Origin: MPNP01 sp026709725
GTDB taxonomy: Bacteria > Pseudomonadota > Alphaproteobacteria > Rhodobacterales > Rhodobacteraceae
Length of the DNA: 64,000 nt
Reading direction: 5' to 3'
Assembly: GCA_965200805.1 (NCBI GenBank)
Contig: OZ241384.1
Span: forward strand, 1,240,001 to 1,304,000
The notes beneath the pieces were generated by a model that searched no databases, was not told where the DNA came from, and saw nothing but the letters and a program-made list of their open reading frames with translations. Both the position numbers and the translations under genes were made by a program. Each line of letters begins with the position of its first letter. The stretch's first letter is position 1. Positions 26,430-34,548 of this stretch are shown here, piece by piece.

Positions 26430-27173
26430 ATGCAAGAGAACAGGGTACCCTTTGGTTCGCGTGATGTGACCGAGGAACAGAAATCACGTCTGGTCCGTGA
26501 TGTGTTTACCCGTGTCTCAAACCGCTATGACATGATGAATGATGCAATGTCGCTTGGTATCCACCGGCTCTGGAAAGACGCGGTTGTGAACTGGCTGGCA
26601 CCCATGCCCCATCAGCATATTCTCGACCTGGCCGGCGGTACCGGTGACCTTGCCAAACGTATACTTGGACACTCACCCCGGACCAGGGTGACAGTTCTTG
26701 ATCTCACAGCCGATATGGTTGAGGTCGGTCGGGACCGCCTGCGGGCAGGGCCGGTCAGTGATCAGGTCTCATGGGTGGTGGGTGATGCTCTGGGATGCCC
26801 GTTCCCGACCGGGGCATTTGACGGCTGTACCATCGGATTTGGGATCCGCAACTTCCAGGCAATCCCGACTGCTCTTGATGAAATCTATCGCCTGCTCAAA
26901 TTTGGTGGAAAACTGGCCATCCTGGAATTCAGTACGCTTCGGCATGATGTCCTGCAAACAGCCTATGACTGGTATTCCGACGCGATCATCCCGCGCCTTG
27001 GTTCCGCGATCGCCAACGACCGGGACAGTTATGTCTATCTGGTTGAAAGCATCCGCCGCTTCCCTCCCCCCGGTACATTCATGTCCCTTATGCGCGATGC
27101 GGGATTCGAATCTGTCGAACACCGCCCACTGTCGATGGGTATTGCCATTCTCTACACCGGATGGAAGCTCTGA
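26430..27173 (+). CDS. ubiE: Ubiquinone/menaquinone C-methyltransferase UbiE
   Basis: A 247-residue SAM-dependent methyltransferase acting on the 2-position carbon of the quinone ring (demethoxy-ubiquinol in ubiquinone synthesis). VFTRVSNRYDMMNDAMSLG and HRLWKDAVVNWL form the N-terminal signature, LDLAGGTGDLAKRIL is the SAM site, and FGIRNFQAIPTALDEIYRLLK and ILEFST follow, ending HRPLSMGIAILYTGWK, all typical of UbiE/COQ5. The ATG at 26430 has GGGGAAAG upstream. ubiB starts one base after its stop, so the two are translationally close and form the standard alphaproteobacterial ubiE-ubiB pair. Confidence 0.95.
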   Translation: MQENRVPFGSRDVTEEQKSRLVRDVFTRVSNRYDMMNDAMSLGIHRLWKDAVVNWLAPMPHQHILDLAGGTGDLAKRILGHSPRTRVTVLDLTADMVEVGRDRLRAGPVSDQVSWVVGDALGCPFPTGAFDGCTIGFGIRNFQAIPTALDEIYRLLKFGGKLAILEFSTLRHDVLQTAYDWYSDAIIPRLGSAIANDRDSYVYLVESIRRFPPPGTFMSLMRDAGFESVEHRPLSMGIAILYTGWKL

Positions 27174-27174
27174 T

Positions 27175-28707
27175 ATGCGCGGCCCGCACAACATGGTTCG
27201 CCTTGCCCTGATCGGCGCCACACTGCAGCGAACCGGAGCACTGACAGTGATCTTTGATGCCACCGGGGGCAACCGGGTGAGCAAGATCATCATCCGTCTG
27301 GTTTTTGGTCTGCCTTTGGCCATTTTCGGCCGCCGTGGCAATCCCGTCCTGCCCCCGATCGTGCGAGCCCTGACAGCATTGGGGCCAGCGTATGTCAAAC
27401 TCGGTCAGTTGCTGTCAACACGGCCGGATGTGGTGGGTCAGGAACTTGCGAGTGAATTACAGATTTTGCTTGATCGGCTGCCGGCATTCCCGCGTGAAAC
27501 TGCGATTGGGATTGTCGAACATGAACTCGGCATTGAAATTGACAGTGTCTTTGCCACCTTCAGTGAACCGATTGCTGCCGCTTCAATCGCACAAGTGCAT
27601 CATGCCACTCTCAGGGAGAACGGAAGGGATGTCGCCATCAAGGTCCTGCGTCCGGGTATTGAAAGCGCGATCCGTCGTGATGTCGATTCGTTTTATTTTG
27701 CTGCCTTCCTGGCCCGCCTGCTTTTTCCGGCCTCAAGGCGCCTCAGACCCTATGAGGTCGTCAAGCATTTTGATGGTGTGATTTCCCGCGAAATTGATCT
27801 CCGCCTTGAAGGGGCAGCCATTGCGGAGCTTTCGAAAAACAGTGCCATGGACGAGGGGATCACCATTCCCCCGGTCGAATGGCGATTCACCAGCCGGAAA
27901 TCCCTGACCATAGGCTGGGTTGATGGTGTTGGCATCGGGGATTTTGATGCCCTGCAGCGTGCGGGTCACGATTGTGAGGAACTGGCCCGGCGTCTCATCC
28001 AGATGTTTCTCCGACAGGTTCTCCGCGACGGGTTTTTCCACGCCGATCTGCACCCCGGGAACATCAAGGTCAACGCTGATGGCGCCATCGCTCTCCTTGA
28101 CTTTGGCATCATGGGTCGGATTGACAGCTACACCCGTCGTGTTTATGCCGATATCCTGCTTGGGTTTATCGAGGGCGATTACCATCGTGTGGCTGAAGCG
28201 CATTTCGATGCCGGTTATGTGCCGGCTGACCGCGACCTGCAGAACTTCTCGCTCGCACTCAGATCTGTTGGCGAGCCCATCCTGGGGATGGATGCCAGCC
28301 AGATTTCCATGGCCCGTCTGCTCGGTCGGCTCTTTGAGGTCACCGAAGAATTCGGCATGGCCACCCGTACGGAACTGATCCTCCTGCAACGCACGATGGT
28401 TGTGGTCGAAGGGGTCGCGCGCAGTCTTGATCCCCATTTTAACATGTGGGAGGTTACCCGGCCCGTCGTCAAGGAATATATCAGCACAAGCATCGGACCG
28501 AAGGCCATGCTTGCTGATCTTGTCAGGGCTGCAAAGCAACTGCCCCGGTTGTCGCCCTACCTCCCTGATCTTATCAAGGACGCCGCCAGTCGCACCGAGA
28601 TGGATGGGGGCAATCCCACCAATTCAGCTGCCCGGGTCTGGGTCCCGGTTCTCGCAGCAGGGCTCGGAGCTGCAATCACTGCCGGTGCCTTCTTGTTTTT
28701 TGGCTAA
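27175..28707 (+). CDS. ubiB: Ubiquinone biosynthesis accessory protein UbiB (ABC1/ADCK-like atypical kinase)
   Basis: A 510-residue UbiB, an ATP-binding member of the atypical kinase-like ABC1 family needed for ubiquinone synthesis. The KxGQ motif is YVKLGQLLSTRPDV; the Ala-rich loop is AAASIAQVHHATL; IKVLRPGIE, FFHADLHPGNIKV and LLDFGIMG are the catalytic-core motifs. Two hydrophobic C-terminal segments end at VLAAGLGAAITAGAFLFFG, consistent with membrane anchoring. The ATG at 27175 directly follows the ubiE stop; the frame extends upstream inside ubiE but that is shadow. A transposable element begins eight bases after its stop, so its natural terminator may have been displaced. Confidence 0.94.
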   Translation: MRGPHNMVRLALIGATLQRTGALTVIFDATGGNRVSKIIIRLVFGLPLAIFGRRGNPVLPPIVRALTALGPAYVKLGQLLSTRPDVVGQELASELQILLDRLPAFPRETAIGIVEHELGIEIDSVFATFSEPIAAASIAQVHHATLRENGRDVAIKVLRPGIESAIRRDVDSFYFAAFLARLLFPASRRLRPYEVVKHFDGVISREIDLRLEGAAIAELSKNSAMDEGITIPPVEWRFTSRKSLTIGWVDGVGIGDFDALQRAGHDCEELARRLIQMFLRQVLRDGFFHADLHPGNIKVNADGAIALLDFGIMGRIDSYTRRVYADILLGFIEGDYHRVAEAHFDAGYVPADRDLQNFSLALRSVGEPILGMDASQISMARLLGRLFEVTEEFGMATRTELILLQRTMVVVEGVARSLDPHFNMWEVTRPVVKEYISTSIGPKAMLADLVRAAKQLPRLSPYLPDLIKDAASRTEMDGGNPTNSAARVWVPVLAAGLGAAITAGAFLFFG

Positions 28708-28715
28708 ATCCCGGT

Positions 28716-28734
28716 AGTGTCTCAGTTTGAATTT
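28716..28734 (+). repeat. Left terminal inverted repeat of the mobile element
   Basis: AGTGTCTCAGTTTGAATTT, inverted relative to 31126-31145. The transposase stop codon lies within it, a common arrangement in compact insertion sequences. Confidence 0.75.
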
Positions 28735-29618
28735 CCCGCCTGACGCTTCTTGTACGGGCCGCGCTTTTTCGGTGCCGGTGCCCGAGCGTCGATAAGACCC
28801 ACGATCCATTCCGTATCATGCAGCGTGTTCGACACGCCAGCCGCCATAGCGGGTGACATACGAAGCGTCTTGTGCATGCGAATGAAGTTGTAATGCACGA
28901 AGTACAGCGAAAGCATGTGCAGATGATTTTCCAGCTTCCTTGAGAAGCCGTTGGCCAAGCGGGCGAAGCGGCGCATACCCATGCGCATCGTGGGGTTCCG
29001 GCGCTCAACGTGCGACATGCTGACGGCCTTCATGTCGGTACGGCCTTCTATAGCCCGCTTCCTGACGCCAGTGCATTCGGCGGGGCTGCACTTCTTCTCG
29101 TGGTGCATGTTACCCTTCATTTCGCCGTACAGCCTGATAAGCTGAGCGAAGTCCACATCGCCACCAAACGCGCCTTCCACGGCTTCGAGACAGGCCTTGT
29201 GACCATCGGTCGTAAGCTGGACGCGGTTTGCAAGGCGGGCACGCAGACCGTCCATGAACTCAATTGCTGTGGCGGCTGAGCGATCACCAACCTCATAGGC
29301 GAGGATCATCTTGCTATCGGTATCCAGCGCGGTCCAGGTCCACACATCGCCAGCGCCGTCAGGTGCGGCCTTGGCCGTTTTTACGTTCTTGTCCTTGGCG
29401 TAGACGAAACTCCAGATCTCGTCGCACTGAACTTTCCGGGCGGTCACGTTGTGCACTGCCTGATCGTGGTATTCCGTGCAAGCCTCGCCCGCTTCCGTGA
29501 GCAGCTTGGTCACGGTGTTGATGGACACGCCGACGGTCCGGCTGATTGCGTGCATGGACATGCCTTCGACCAGCATTTGAAGGATCATGATGCGCTTATG
29601 CAGGGGCAGCCTGTTCAT
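28722..29618 (-). CDS. IS1-type DDE transposase
   Basis: A transposase of about 298 residues of the group usually annotated as IS1 family in alphaproteobacteria. An N-terminal helix-turn-helix (LVEGMSMHAISRTVGVSINT) precedes the catalytic core: first Asp in VQCDEIWSFVYAKDKN, second Asp in VQLTTDGHKACLEAVEGAF, and the Glu in SHVERRNPTMRMGMRRF, followed by LYFVHYNFIRMHKTLRMSP. The C-terminus is basic (KKRGPYKKRQ). The start MNRLPLHKR at 29618 matches relatives; an ATG at 29657 is possible and neither has a clear ribosome site. The gene is intact, so the element may still be mobile. It is transcribed away from the passenger genes. Confidence 0.88.
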   Translation of the reverse strand: MNRLPLHKRIMILQMLVEGMSMHAISRTVGVSINTVTKLLTEAGEACTEYHDQAVHNVTARKVQCDEIWSFVYAKDKNVKTAKAAPDGAGDVWTWTALDTDSKMILAYEVGDRSAATAIEFMDGLRARLANRVQLTTDGHKACLEAVEGAFGGDVDFAQLIRLYGEMKGNMHHEKKCSPAECTGVRKRAIEGRTDMKAVSMSHVERRNPTMRMGMRRFARLANGFSRKLENHLHMLSLYFVHYNFIRMHKTLRMSPAMAAGVSNTLHDTEWIVGLIDARAPAPKKRGPYKKRQAGNSN

Positions 29619-29733
29619 GCGATTTAAATATGGACTTTCATGCTTAGTTGCAAGCATAATATTTTCAGTTTGACTAATTGGTTGGCCGGGTTTATCCGCT
29701 GTCGTATTCTCGACGCAATTCAGGGAGGACAAA

Positions 29734-29919
29734 ATGACCAAGAAAAAAGAGAGATCTGGGCAGTTGAAAACCATTGATTCAAAAGGGAAAGAAAAATCAC
29801 GCGAAGAAATGTTGCGCGATATTTTGGAATCACAGCAGGGGTCGCAATTTCTGCGCCGCCCCGCCAAAGAGCCTGTGGATTACGTCAGAACCAAACTGCG
29901 AGCTGGTTTGGCCGGTTAA
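29734..29919 (+). CDS. Small basic protein, transposon passenger
   Basis: I do not recognise this 61-residue product. It is strongly charged (MTKKKERSGQLKTIDSKGK at the start) with a predicted helical middle EKSREEMLRDILESQQGSQF and no cysteines or membrane segment. A good ribosome site, GGGAGGAC, lies just before the ATG, and the downstream protease-like gene begins 20 bases after its stop, so the two look like one operon reading away from the transposase. It lies inside the inverted repeats. The neighbouring gene suggests it may be a partner or leader of the protease, but nothing in its sequence shows a function. Confidence 0.55.
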   Translation: MTKKKERSGQLKTIDSKGKEKSREEMLRDILESQQGSQFLRRPAKEPVDYVRTKLRAGLAG

Positions 29920-29939
29920 TTGTTTCCAAAGGAATATTT

Positions 29940-30853
29940 GTGCCGAATTTTGCGGAAGTCAGCCGTCAGATCGAGGAAGAGGCCCGTCGAGCAAAAGATC
30001 CTCACGATCTTGTGCGTCAGCGTTTTCTGAACAATTTTGCCGAACTCACCGACCGGAATGTCGTGGCCTGCTACTCAGGATGGCTTCAGCATCCCGGTCC
30101 ATGATACGGGAATGCCGTATCCGTCAACGATGAAGACAAGAATGGTTTCATGGCCTGTTTTCACCAGATGAACTTCACAAAGGGTCCGGACCTAATTCTC
30201 CACAGCCCTGGGGGACAGGTGGCCGCAACAGAGTCGATCATCCACTACATCCGGTCGAAATTTGCGGACGATGTGAGGGTTTTTGTGCCTCAGCTAAGCA
30301 TGTCGGGCGGCACGATGATTGCCTTAACGGGCAAAGAGATTTGGATGGGCGTTCACAGCAACCTTGGCCCTATAGACCCTCAGTTCGGGCTTCAACCTAC
30401 GCAGCTTGTCATTGAAGAGTTCGACAGGGCCATGAAGGAAATCAAGAAAGACCCCGACAAACTGGCCGTTTGGAGACCAATTCTGGAGCAAATACACCCT
30501 ACATTCATTTCGGCATGCGAGAGCGCAATCGAGTGGTCAAGGGAAATCGGGAAGCGAACTCTCAAAGATGGCATGTTCAAGGGACAGAAAATGCCGCCGC
30601 GAGGGCGCGAAAGATCGTCGATGGCCTTACAGATCCCAAAAAGAACAAGAACCACGGCAAGCATCTTCATCGTGAGGATTGCGCAAGGATGGGTCTGAAA
30701 ATCGTTGAGATTGAACCGCACCCCGACATTCAGGATGCGCTTTTGTCTGCGCACCACGCATTCATGATTTCATTGATGAATTCCGGCATCGTGAAGATCG
30801 TGGAAAACCAGAAGGGAGTTGCTTACGTCAACTACGCTGACGTCCCCATCTAG
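29940..30853 (+). pseudogene. Broken SDH-type serine protease gene (SDH_sah, ClpP-like fold), transposon passenger
   Basis: The three segments together match the serine dehydrogenase proteinase family (PF01972). A GTG at 29940 with AAAGGA upstream opens with an N-terminal helix and RNVVACYSGWLQHPGP, then an in-frame TGA at 30102-30104. The same frame continues with DEDKNGFMACFHQMNF, LILHSPGGQVAATESIIHYI, the nucleophile region VPQLSMSGGTMIALTG and HSNLGPIDPQFGL. At about 30588 a one-base loss moves the rest into another frame: ENAAARARKIVDGL, ARMGLKIVEIE, and the family ending VKIVENQKGVAYVNYADV at 30853. Two independent lesions make a working product unlikely, although readthrough or sequencing error cannot be excluded from one sequence. 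The plain family relatives are membrane or cytosolic proteases of unclear role. Confidence 0.8.
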
Positions 30854-31067
30854 CCGCCGCCGCTTTGGCAGCAATCTTTGATCTTTCCTTTTCGCCCAGC
30901 TTCAATGCCCGAGCCTTCCCGCCCTTTGACCCGAGCGCCCTGGCAGCGGAGTCCTTGCCATCGTCCTCGGCTTCGTCCTCAACTTCACCCGTAGCAATCT
31001 GCGCGATCTTCACCGCGTTGCCGATCACGTCAGCAGGGCGCTTCTGACCTTTGGGGCCTTTGGGCAT
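30828..31067 (-). CDS. Small histone-H1-like basic protein, transposon passenger
   Basis: A 79-residue protein starting MPKGPKGQKRPADVIGNAV, a sequence type I associate with short hypothetical proteins carried next to mobile elements in alphaproteobacteria. An acidic middle (GEVEDEAEDDGKD) is followed by an Ala/Lys-rich tail with ALGSKGGKARALKLGEKER and KIAAKAAAARWG, resembling the KGGxARAxxLsxxxRxxIAxxAAxARW repeat of small putative nucleic-acid-binding proteins. The ATG at 31067 has a strong AGGAGG site. Its 3' end overlaps the end of the broken protease gene on the other strand. It is intact and lies just inside the right inverted repeat. Function unknown. Confidence 0.7.
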   Translation of the reverse strand: MPKGPKGQKRPADVIGNAVKIAQIATGEVEDEAEDDGKDSAARALGSKGGKARALKLGEKERSKIAAKAAAARWGRQRS

Positions 31068-31125
31068 GATGCCTCCTGTATGCGTTGTGCCAAGCATACA
31101 TGTGGGGATTGCACGAGGCATGGTC

Positions 31126-31145
31126 AAATTTCAAGCTGAGACACT
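31126..31145 (-). repeat. Right terminal inverted repeat of the mobile element
   Basis: AAATTTCAAGCTGAGACACT on the plus strand, the partner of 28716-28734. No matching short direct repeat is visible outside the two ends. Confidence 0.75.
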
Positions 31146-31728
31146 CCTGAATTCCCGTTCTTCTGTCAGGGATTGCAATGAAAGACGGGACCGGTCAGGG
31201 TGTTTGTCCAGCACCGCCATAAGCCGTTATTGCGTCAAACAGTCTCCCTCCGGGAGCTGTAATCCGCCAGCGGATCGGCAGGTTCCGGTTTTGCCGTCTG
31301 CTGAACGAATCCCGGCCCGTCTTGTCCGTCCGGTTTTGTGGCGTTTCGCGGCCATACGACGACACGCGCGCGTGACAAACCGACAGAGACTGACGCTGAA
31401 CCCGACTGGGACAATCCGCCTTCTTTGTGAAACCGCTTCAGCCACGAGAATATCACCACCCCTGTCCGGGTCATTGGTGGTGCAGGCATCACCTTTGAAA
31501 ATGCTCTCTCCCCCTTTGGCGGGGACGGCCTTTATGCCTTGGTCATCCACGTCAAAGAAGGGAGAAATTCCTGCGTCGGAACTGACGGACCTGTCATGAG
31601 CATTCGTGACGTCGGTTCAAGCATCCGGCATGTCCTGTGCATTGATCTCCTGGCGTTTTCGCAGAACCTCAGGCATCGTTTCGGCTGCCGATTCCGGGGC
31701 AGCCTGAACGACCGCAGATGCAGGCACG
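31146..31728. other. Interval with no supported gene
   Basis: About 580 bases between the mobile element and the M24 peptidase gene. Overlapping minus-strand frames (about 31227-31550) share segments such as TNDPDRGG and IFSWLKRFHKEGG across two frames, which could mean a frameshifted relic, but I recognise no family. No RNA gene seen. Confidence 0.4.
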
Positions 31729-32826
31729 TCAGGCATCAATAATCGCAGCGTCACGGGAAAGGCCGGAGAGGATTTCAGGACCATCCGCCCGCAGAACAAC
31801 AATGTCTTCAAGCCGTATTCCGAAGCGGTCGGGCAGATAGATGCCGGGCTCAATGGAAAACACCATGCCCTCATCCAGGATTGTTTCAGAGGTTGCGGTG
31901 ATGTAGGGCGGCTCGTGTATCTCGACCCCCAGACCGTGTCCGGTGCGATGGACAAAAAATGCCCCATATCCGGCACGGGTGATGACATCCCGTGCGGCCT
32001 TGTCAACACACCAGGCCGGCACGCCGGGTCTGGCAGTCTCCAGGGCAGCTTCCACCGCGTTGTTCACGGTTTGATGAATCTCATGGTAACCTTTCGGTGC
32101 CTCGCCGATGATGGCCATACGCGTGATATCGCTGGAATAATCATCAACCCCGCCGCCGATGTCCATGACGATTGCATCTCCGTGTTTCAATTCAGTGTCA
32201 CTGGTTTGATGGTGCGGGAAGGCTCCGTTTCTCCCGGCGGCAACGATGCCGAACAGGGGTTTTGCACCTTGTGACAGAAAACTCTCCTCGATGACGGTCC
32301 TGATGTCCGCCTCCCGAAGGCCGGGTTTCATCATCGCCCATGCCGACTGCAGGGCCCGATCCGCGATATCCGCATTTTTCTTCAGTGCACGACAGGCACT
32401 GTCATCCTTGCGCATGCGCAGTTCACCAAGTGTTGATGCCGTGAACTGTCCTTGCGCGTTCTCGAAGCAATCCTGGACAAGAGCTGCAAAATCCGCCCGC
32501 ATGGCTTCATCCAGGACGATACGGCGGGGCTCGGTGACCCTGAGATCCATCAACAGTCGTTCCAGTGCACCATCAGGTCCTTCGGCATCTCCCCATTGAA
32601 AAAAGGGCAGTTCAGTCTTTTCCCGCAGACTTTCCGCCTCCGATGCCGGTATGAGAAATCCCGCGCCGGTTCCTGAAACACAGAGCAGCAATGGCCGCTC
32701 ATCTGCATGCGGGTGCAGTCCAAGCAACCATTTCAGATGTGCACCCGGACCAAGGCAGACCAGATCAATATCCTGATCGGCCATTTTTTGACGAAGTGCC
32801 GCCATGCGTGAATTCTTTTCAGTCAT
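31729..32826 (-). CDS. M24-family metallopeptidase (Xaa-Pro aminopeptidase/prolidase type)
   Basis: A 365-residue creatinase/prolidase-fold peptidase. The N-terminal domain includes DLVCLGPGAHLKWLLGLHPH; the C-terminal pita-bread domain carries the five metal ligands: Asp in GDAIVMDIGGGVDDYSSDITR (two Asp), His in HRTGHGLGVEIHEPP, Glu in FSIEPGIYLPDRFG and Glu in GIRLEDIV. These are the signatures of proline dipeptidase and aminopeptidase P relatives. The ATG at 32826 starts MTEKNSRMAALRQKM like family members; the frame is open 105 bases upstream but reads as low-complexity sequence. It probably cleaves dipeptides or N-terminal residues next to proline. It stands alone next to a tRNA gene. 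Confidence 0.9.
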   Translation of the reverse strand: MTEKNSRMAALRQKMADQDIDLVCLGPGAHLKWLLGLHPHADERPLLLCVSGTGAGFLIPASEAESLREKTELPFFQWGDAEGPDGALERLLMDLRVTEPRRIVLDEAMRADFAALVQDCFENAQGQFTASTLGELRMRKDDSACRALKKNADIADRALQSAWAMMKPGLREADIRTVIEESFLSQGAKPLFGIVAAGRNGAFPHHQTSDTELKHGDAIVMDIGGGVDDYSSDITRMAIIGEAPKGYHEIHQTVNNAVEAALETARPGVPAWCVDKAARDVITRAGYGAFFVHRTGHGLGVEIHEPPYITATSETILDEGMVFSIEPGIYLPDRFGIRLEDIVVLRADGPEILSGLSRDAAIIDA

Positions 32827-32939
32827 TCCCGATCCGCCCCAATCTGCAACCCCGTCACCCGAACCCGCTGTCAGGGCCCGGTGTTCCGATCCGCCGCCCG
32901 ATGTGCCACACTGCCGTGATTGTTGTGACAAGCGGGGGA

Positions 32940-33015
32940 TGGTGCCGATGGAGGGATTCGAACCCCCGACCTGGTCATTACGAATGACCCGCTCTACCGC
33001 CTGAGCTACATCGGC
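32940..33015 (-). tRNA. tRNA-Thr (anticodon CGU)
   Basis: A full cloverleaf on the minus strand: acceptor stem GCCGATG paired with CATCGGC, D-arm AGCTCAGGCGGTAGAGC, anticodon stem GGTCA/TGACC around TTCGTAA (anticodon CGT, reading ACG), T-arm with GGTTCGAATC, discriminator A and an encoded CCA end at 32940-32942. 76 nucleotides with CCA. Confidence 0.97.
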
Positions 33016-33099
33016 ATGGTCATGAGAGTGCCGGATCGCTCCCTATATGATTGATTGGGGCAATGGTATCATCAAAATCTCAATCTCCGGTCTGCGATA

Positions 33100-34548
33100 T
33101 CAGGAATTCCCGGGCTCTTCGCGATCTTCGGTGTGCAGCGGAAGGGTTCCGGAGTCCGGATCGGCTGCATCCTGATATGGCAAAATCCGGGGGACCATAT
33201 CGGCAAGGAGTGCATTGCCTGCATCTGTGGAAAGTGCGGGTTGCCACACAAGGCTGTCAAATCCCTGACAATCGGTGCAGAGGGGGTCCCATACGGTGGC
33301 GGTCTGATGGCAGGCCGAGCACAGCCACTGGGATTCCCTGGGGGCCGAGACCGCCTGGCCAAGGAGAGTTTGAATGACAGAGTCCGGTGATCCGCGTGCG
33401 CGCTCAATGGCCGCTTGAAGGATAAGTGAACGGGCCGTCGTTTCACTGTCCTCCAGGGGATCAAGCAGCGTTGCCGCCTGCTCGTGATCGCCTTTTGCAA
33501 GGGCCAGTTCGGCCATGACAATCCGGGTCTCCGGATGGTTGGGAGTCTTGCCGGTCAGCACCCCAAAACGGACAAAGCGGTCCGCGCATGATTCGTCTGG
33601 CTCCAGCCCCGCGAATGCCTCTGCGATTTCAGGATGCGGGTTCAGCGTCCAGGCACGGGTCAGGATGCGCCCGGCAGTACGCCTGGATGCTTTCCCGGCA
33701 TGCAGTTTCGCTCCCAGTGTGGCGGCGGGAACCAGACCCGGCTGGAGCTTGAGCGAACGGGTTGTCAGTGTCAGGGCATCCTGCGTCTTCCCGTCTGCAT
33801 CCAGGATCCGGGCTTCAGCCAGAGCCATCACTGCCTCGCTCCGCTCGTATTCCTTGCGCGAGAGATGGTTGTGGCGAAAGCGGGTCCTGAGTGTGGCCCT
33901 TGCTCCGGCCCAGTCGCCTGTGCGACATTGAACAGATTGAAGAATCTTCTGAACCTCAGCATGTCTGGGGCGGATTCCGGCAGCCTTGTGGGCCAGTTCG
34001 AGTATGGATTTCGTATCTCCGGTCTCCAAACGATGCTTGAGGATACCAATCAGGCCGGAAAACCGCGTTGACGGGTTGGACAGCAACGCCCGGTAGATTT
34101 TTTGGGCATTCTCCGTATGACCCTGACGTTCCTCGGCCTGGGCGGCAATGAGACCGGTCAGTTCCGGCCGATCAAGATGCAGTGAGGCCGTCGAGATTTT
34201 TTCCGCTGCAATGCGCGGCTCCCCTGAGGCAAGGGCCACCATGCTGTCCGCCAGTGCATCCAGCCCCCGGCGCTCACGTGACTTGCGGATGTGGCGGGTC
34301 ACGGCTGTCAGGTCACCTGTAGCAAACAGGAAAGCGGCCCTGATGAGACCAAGCGTGAAGAAGATCAACCAGAGTGCCGGCACCAAAAGGACCGCTGCTG
34401 CGATGGCGACACCGGTTGTAGTCGTGATCTCAAAGTTGGAAAATTCCAGCCTCAGCATGCCGTCCTGCTCAATCACCCAGATCGTCAGCATGCTGCATGC
34501 TGCGATGCCCAGAATGAAGACAGTGATCTTGACCAGTGACCAGATCAT
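33100..34548 (-). CDS. hemY: HemY-like protein (HemY N-terminal domain with TPR repeats)
   Basis: A 482-residue inner-membrane protein. The first 90 residues hold two membrane helices (VKITVFILGIAACSMLTIWV and a second around VAIAAAVLLVPALWLIF) and the family's later segment RHIRKSRERRGLDALADSMVALASGE. The rest is TPR-like helical repeats. The C-terminal part contains CSACHQTATVWDPLCTDCQGFDSLVW, two CxxC pairs like a rubredoxin-type zinc knuckle (quoted here in part: CSACHQ and CTDCQ), similar to that of LapB and other TPR proteins. The HemY name comes from its place in heme loci; its direct role in heme synthesis is unproven. It overlaps the mitofilin gene by four bases. Confidence 0.9.
   Translation of the reverse strand: MIWSLVKITVFILGIAACSMLTIWVIEQDGMLRLEFSNFEITTTTGVAIAAAVLLVPALWLIFFTLGLIRAAFLFATGDLTAVTRHIRKSRERRGLDALADSMVALASGEPRIAAEKISTASLHLDRPELTGLIAAQAEERQGHTENAQKIYRALLSNPSTRFSGLIGILKHRLETGDTKSILELAHKAAGIRPRHAEVQKILQSVQCRTGDWAGARATLRTRFRHNHLSRKEYERSEAVMALAEARILDADGKTQDALTLTTRSLKLQPGLVPAATLGAKLHAGKASRRTAGRILTRAWTLNPHPEIAEAFAGLEPDESCADRFVRFGVLTGKTPNHPETRIVMAELALAKGDHEQAATLLDPLEDSETTARSLILQAAIERARGSPDSVIQTLLGQAVSAPRESQWLCSACHQTATVWDPLCTDCQGFDSLVWQPALSTDAGNALLADMVPRILPYQDAADPDSGTLPLHTEDREEPGNS

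Larger units (their letters stand above)
28716..31145. mobile_element. Transposable element with IS1-type transposase and passenger genes
   Basis: About 2.43 kb bounded by imperfect inverted repeats. The left end reads AGTGTCTCAGTTTGAATTT at 28716-28734; the right end reads AAATTTCAAGCTGAGACACT at 31126-31145, its near-exact reverse complement with one substitution and one extra base. Inside are a DDE transposase, a 61-codon gene, a broken SDH-type protease gene and a 79-codon gene. This is longer than a plain IS of this type, so it is an insertion sequence carrying passengers. I see no clear target-site duplication: the flanks are AAATCCCGGT on the left and CCTGAATTCC on the right. It is inserted eight bases after the ubiB stop codon. 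Confidence 0.8.

Noticed and set aside
26698..27174. 159-residue N-terminal extension of UbiB
   Set aside because: The open frame runs back inside ubiE in another frame; UbiB homology begins only at the ATG at 27175.
29657..29690. Right end of the insertion sequence just upstream of the transposase
   Set aside because: TCAGTTTGA occurs here, but in direct rather than inverted orientation to the left end; the inverted partner is at 31126-31145.
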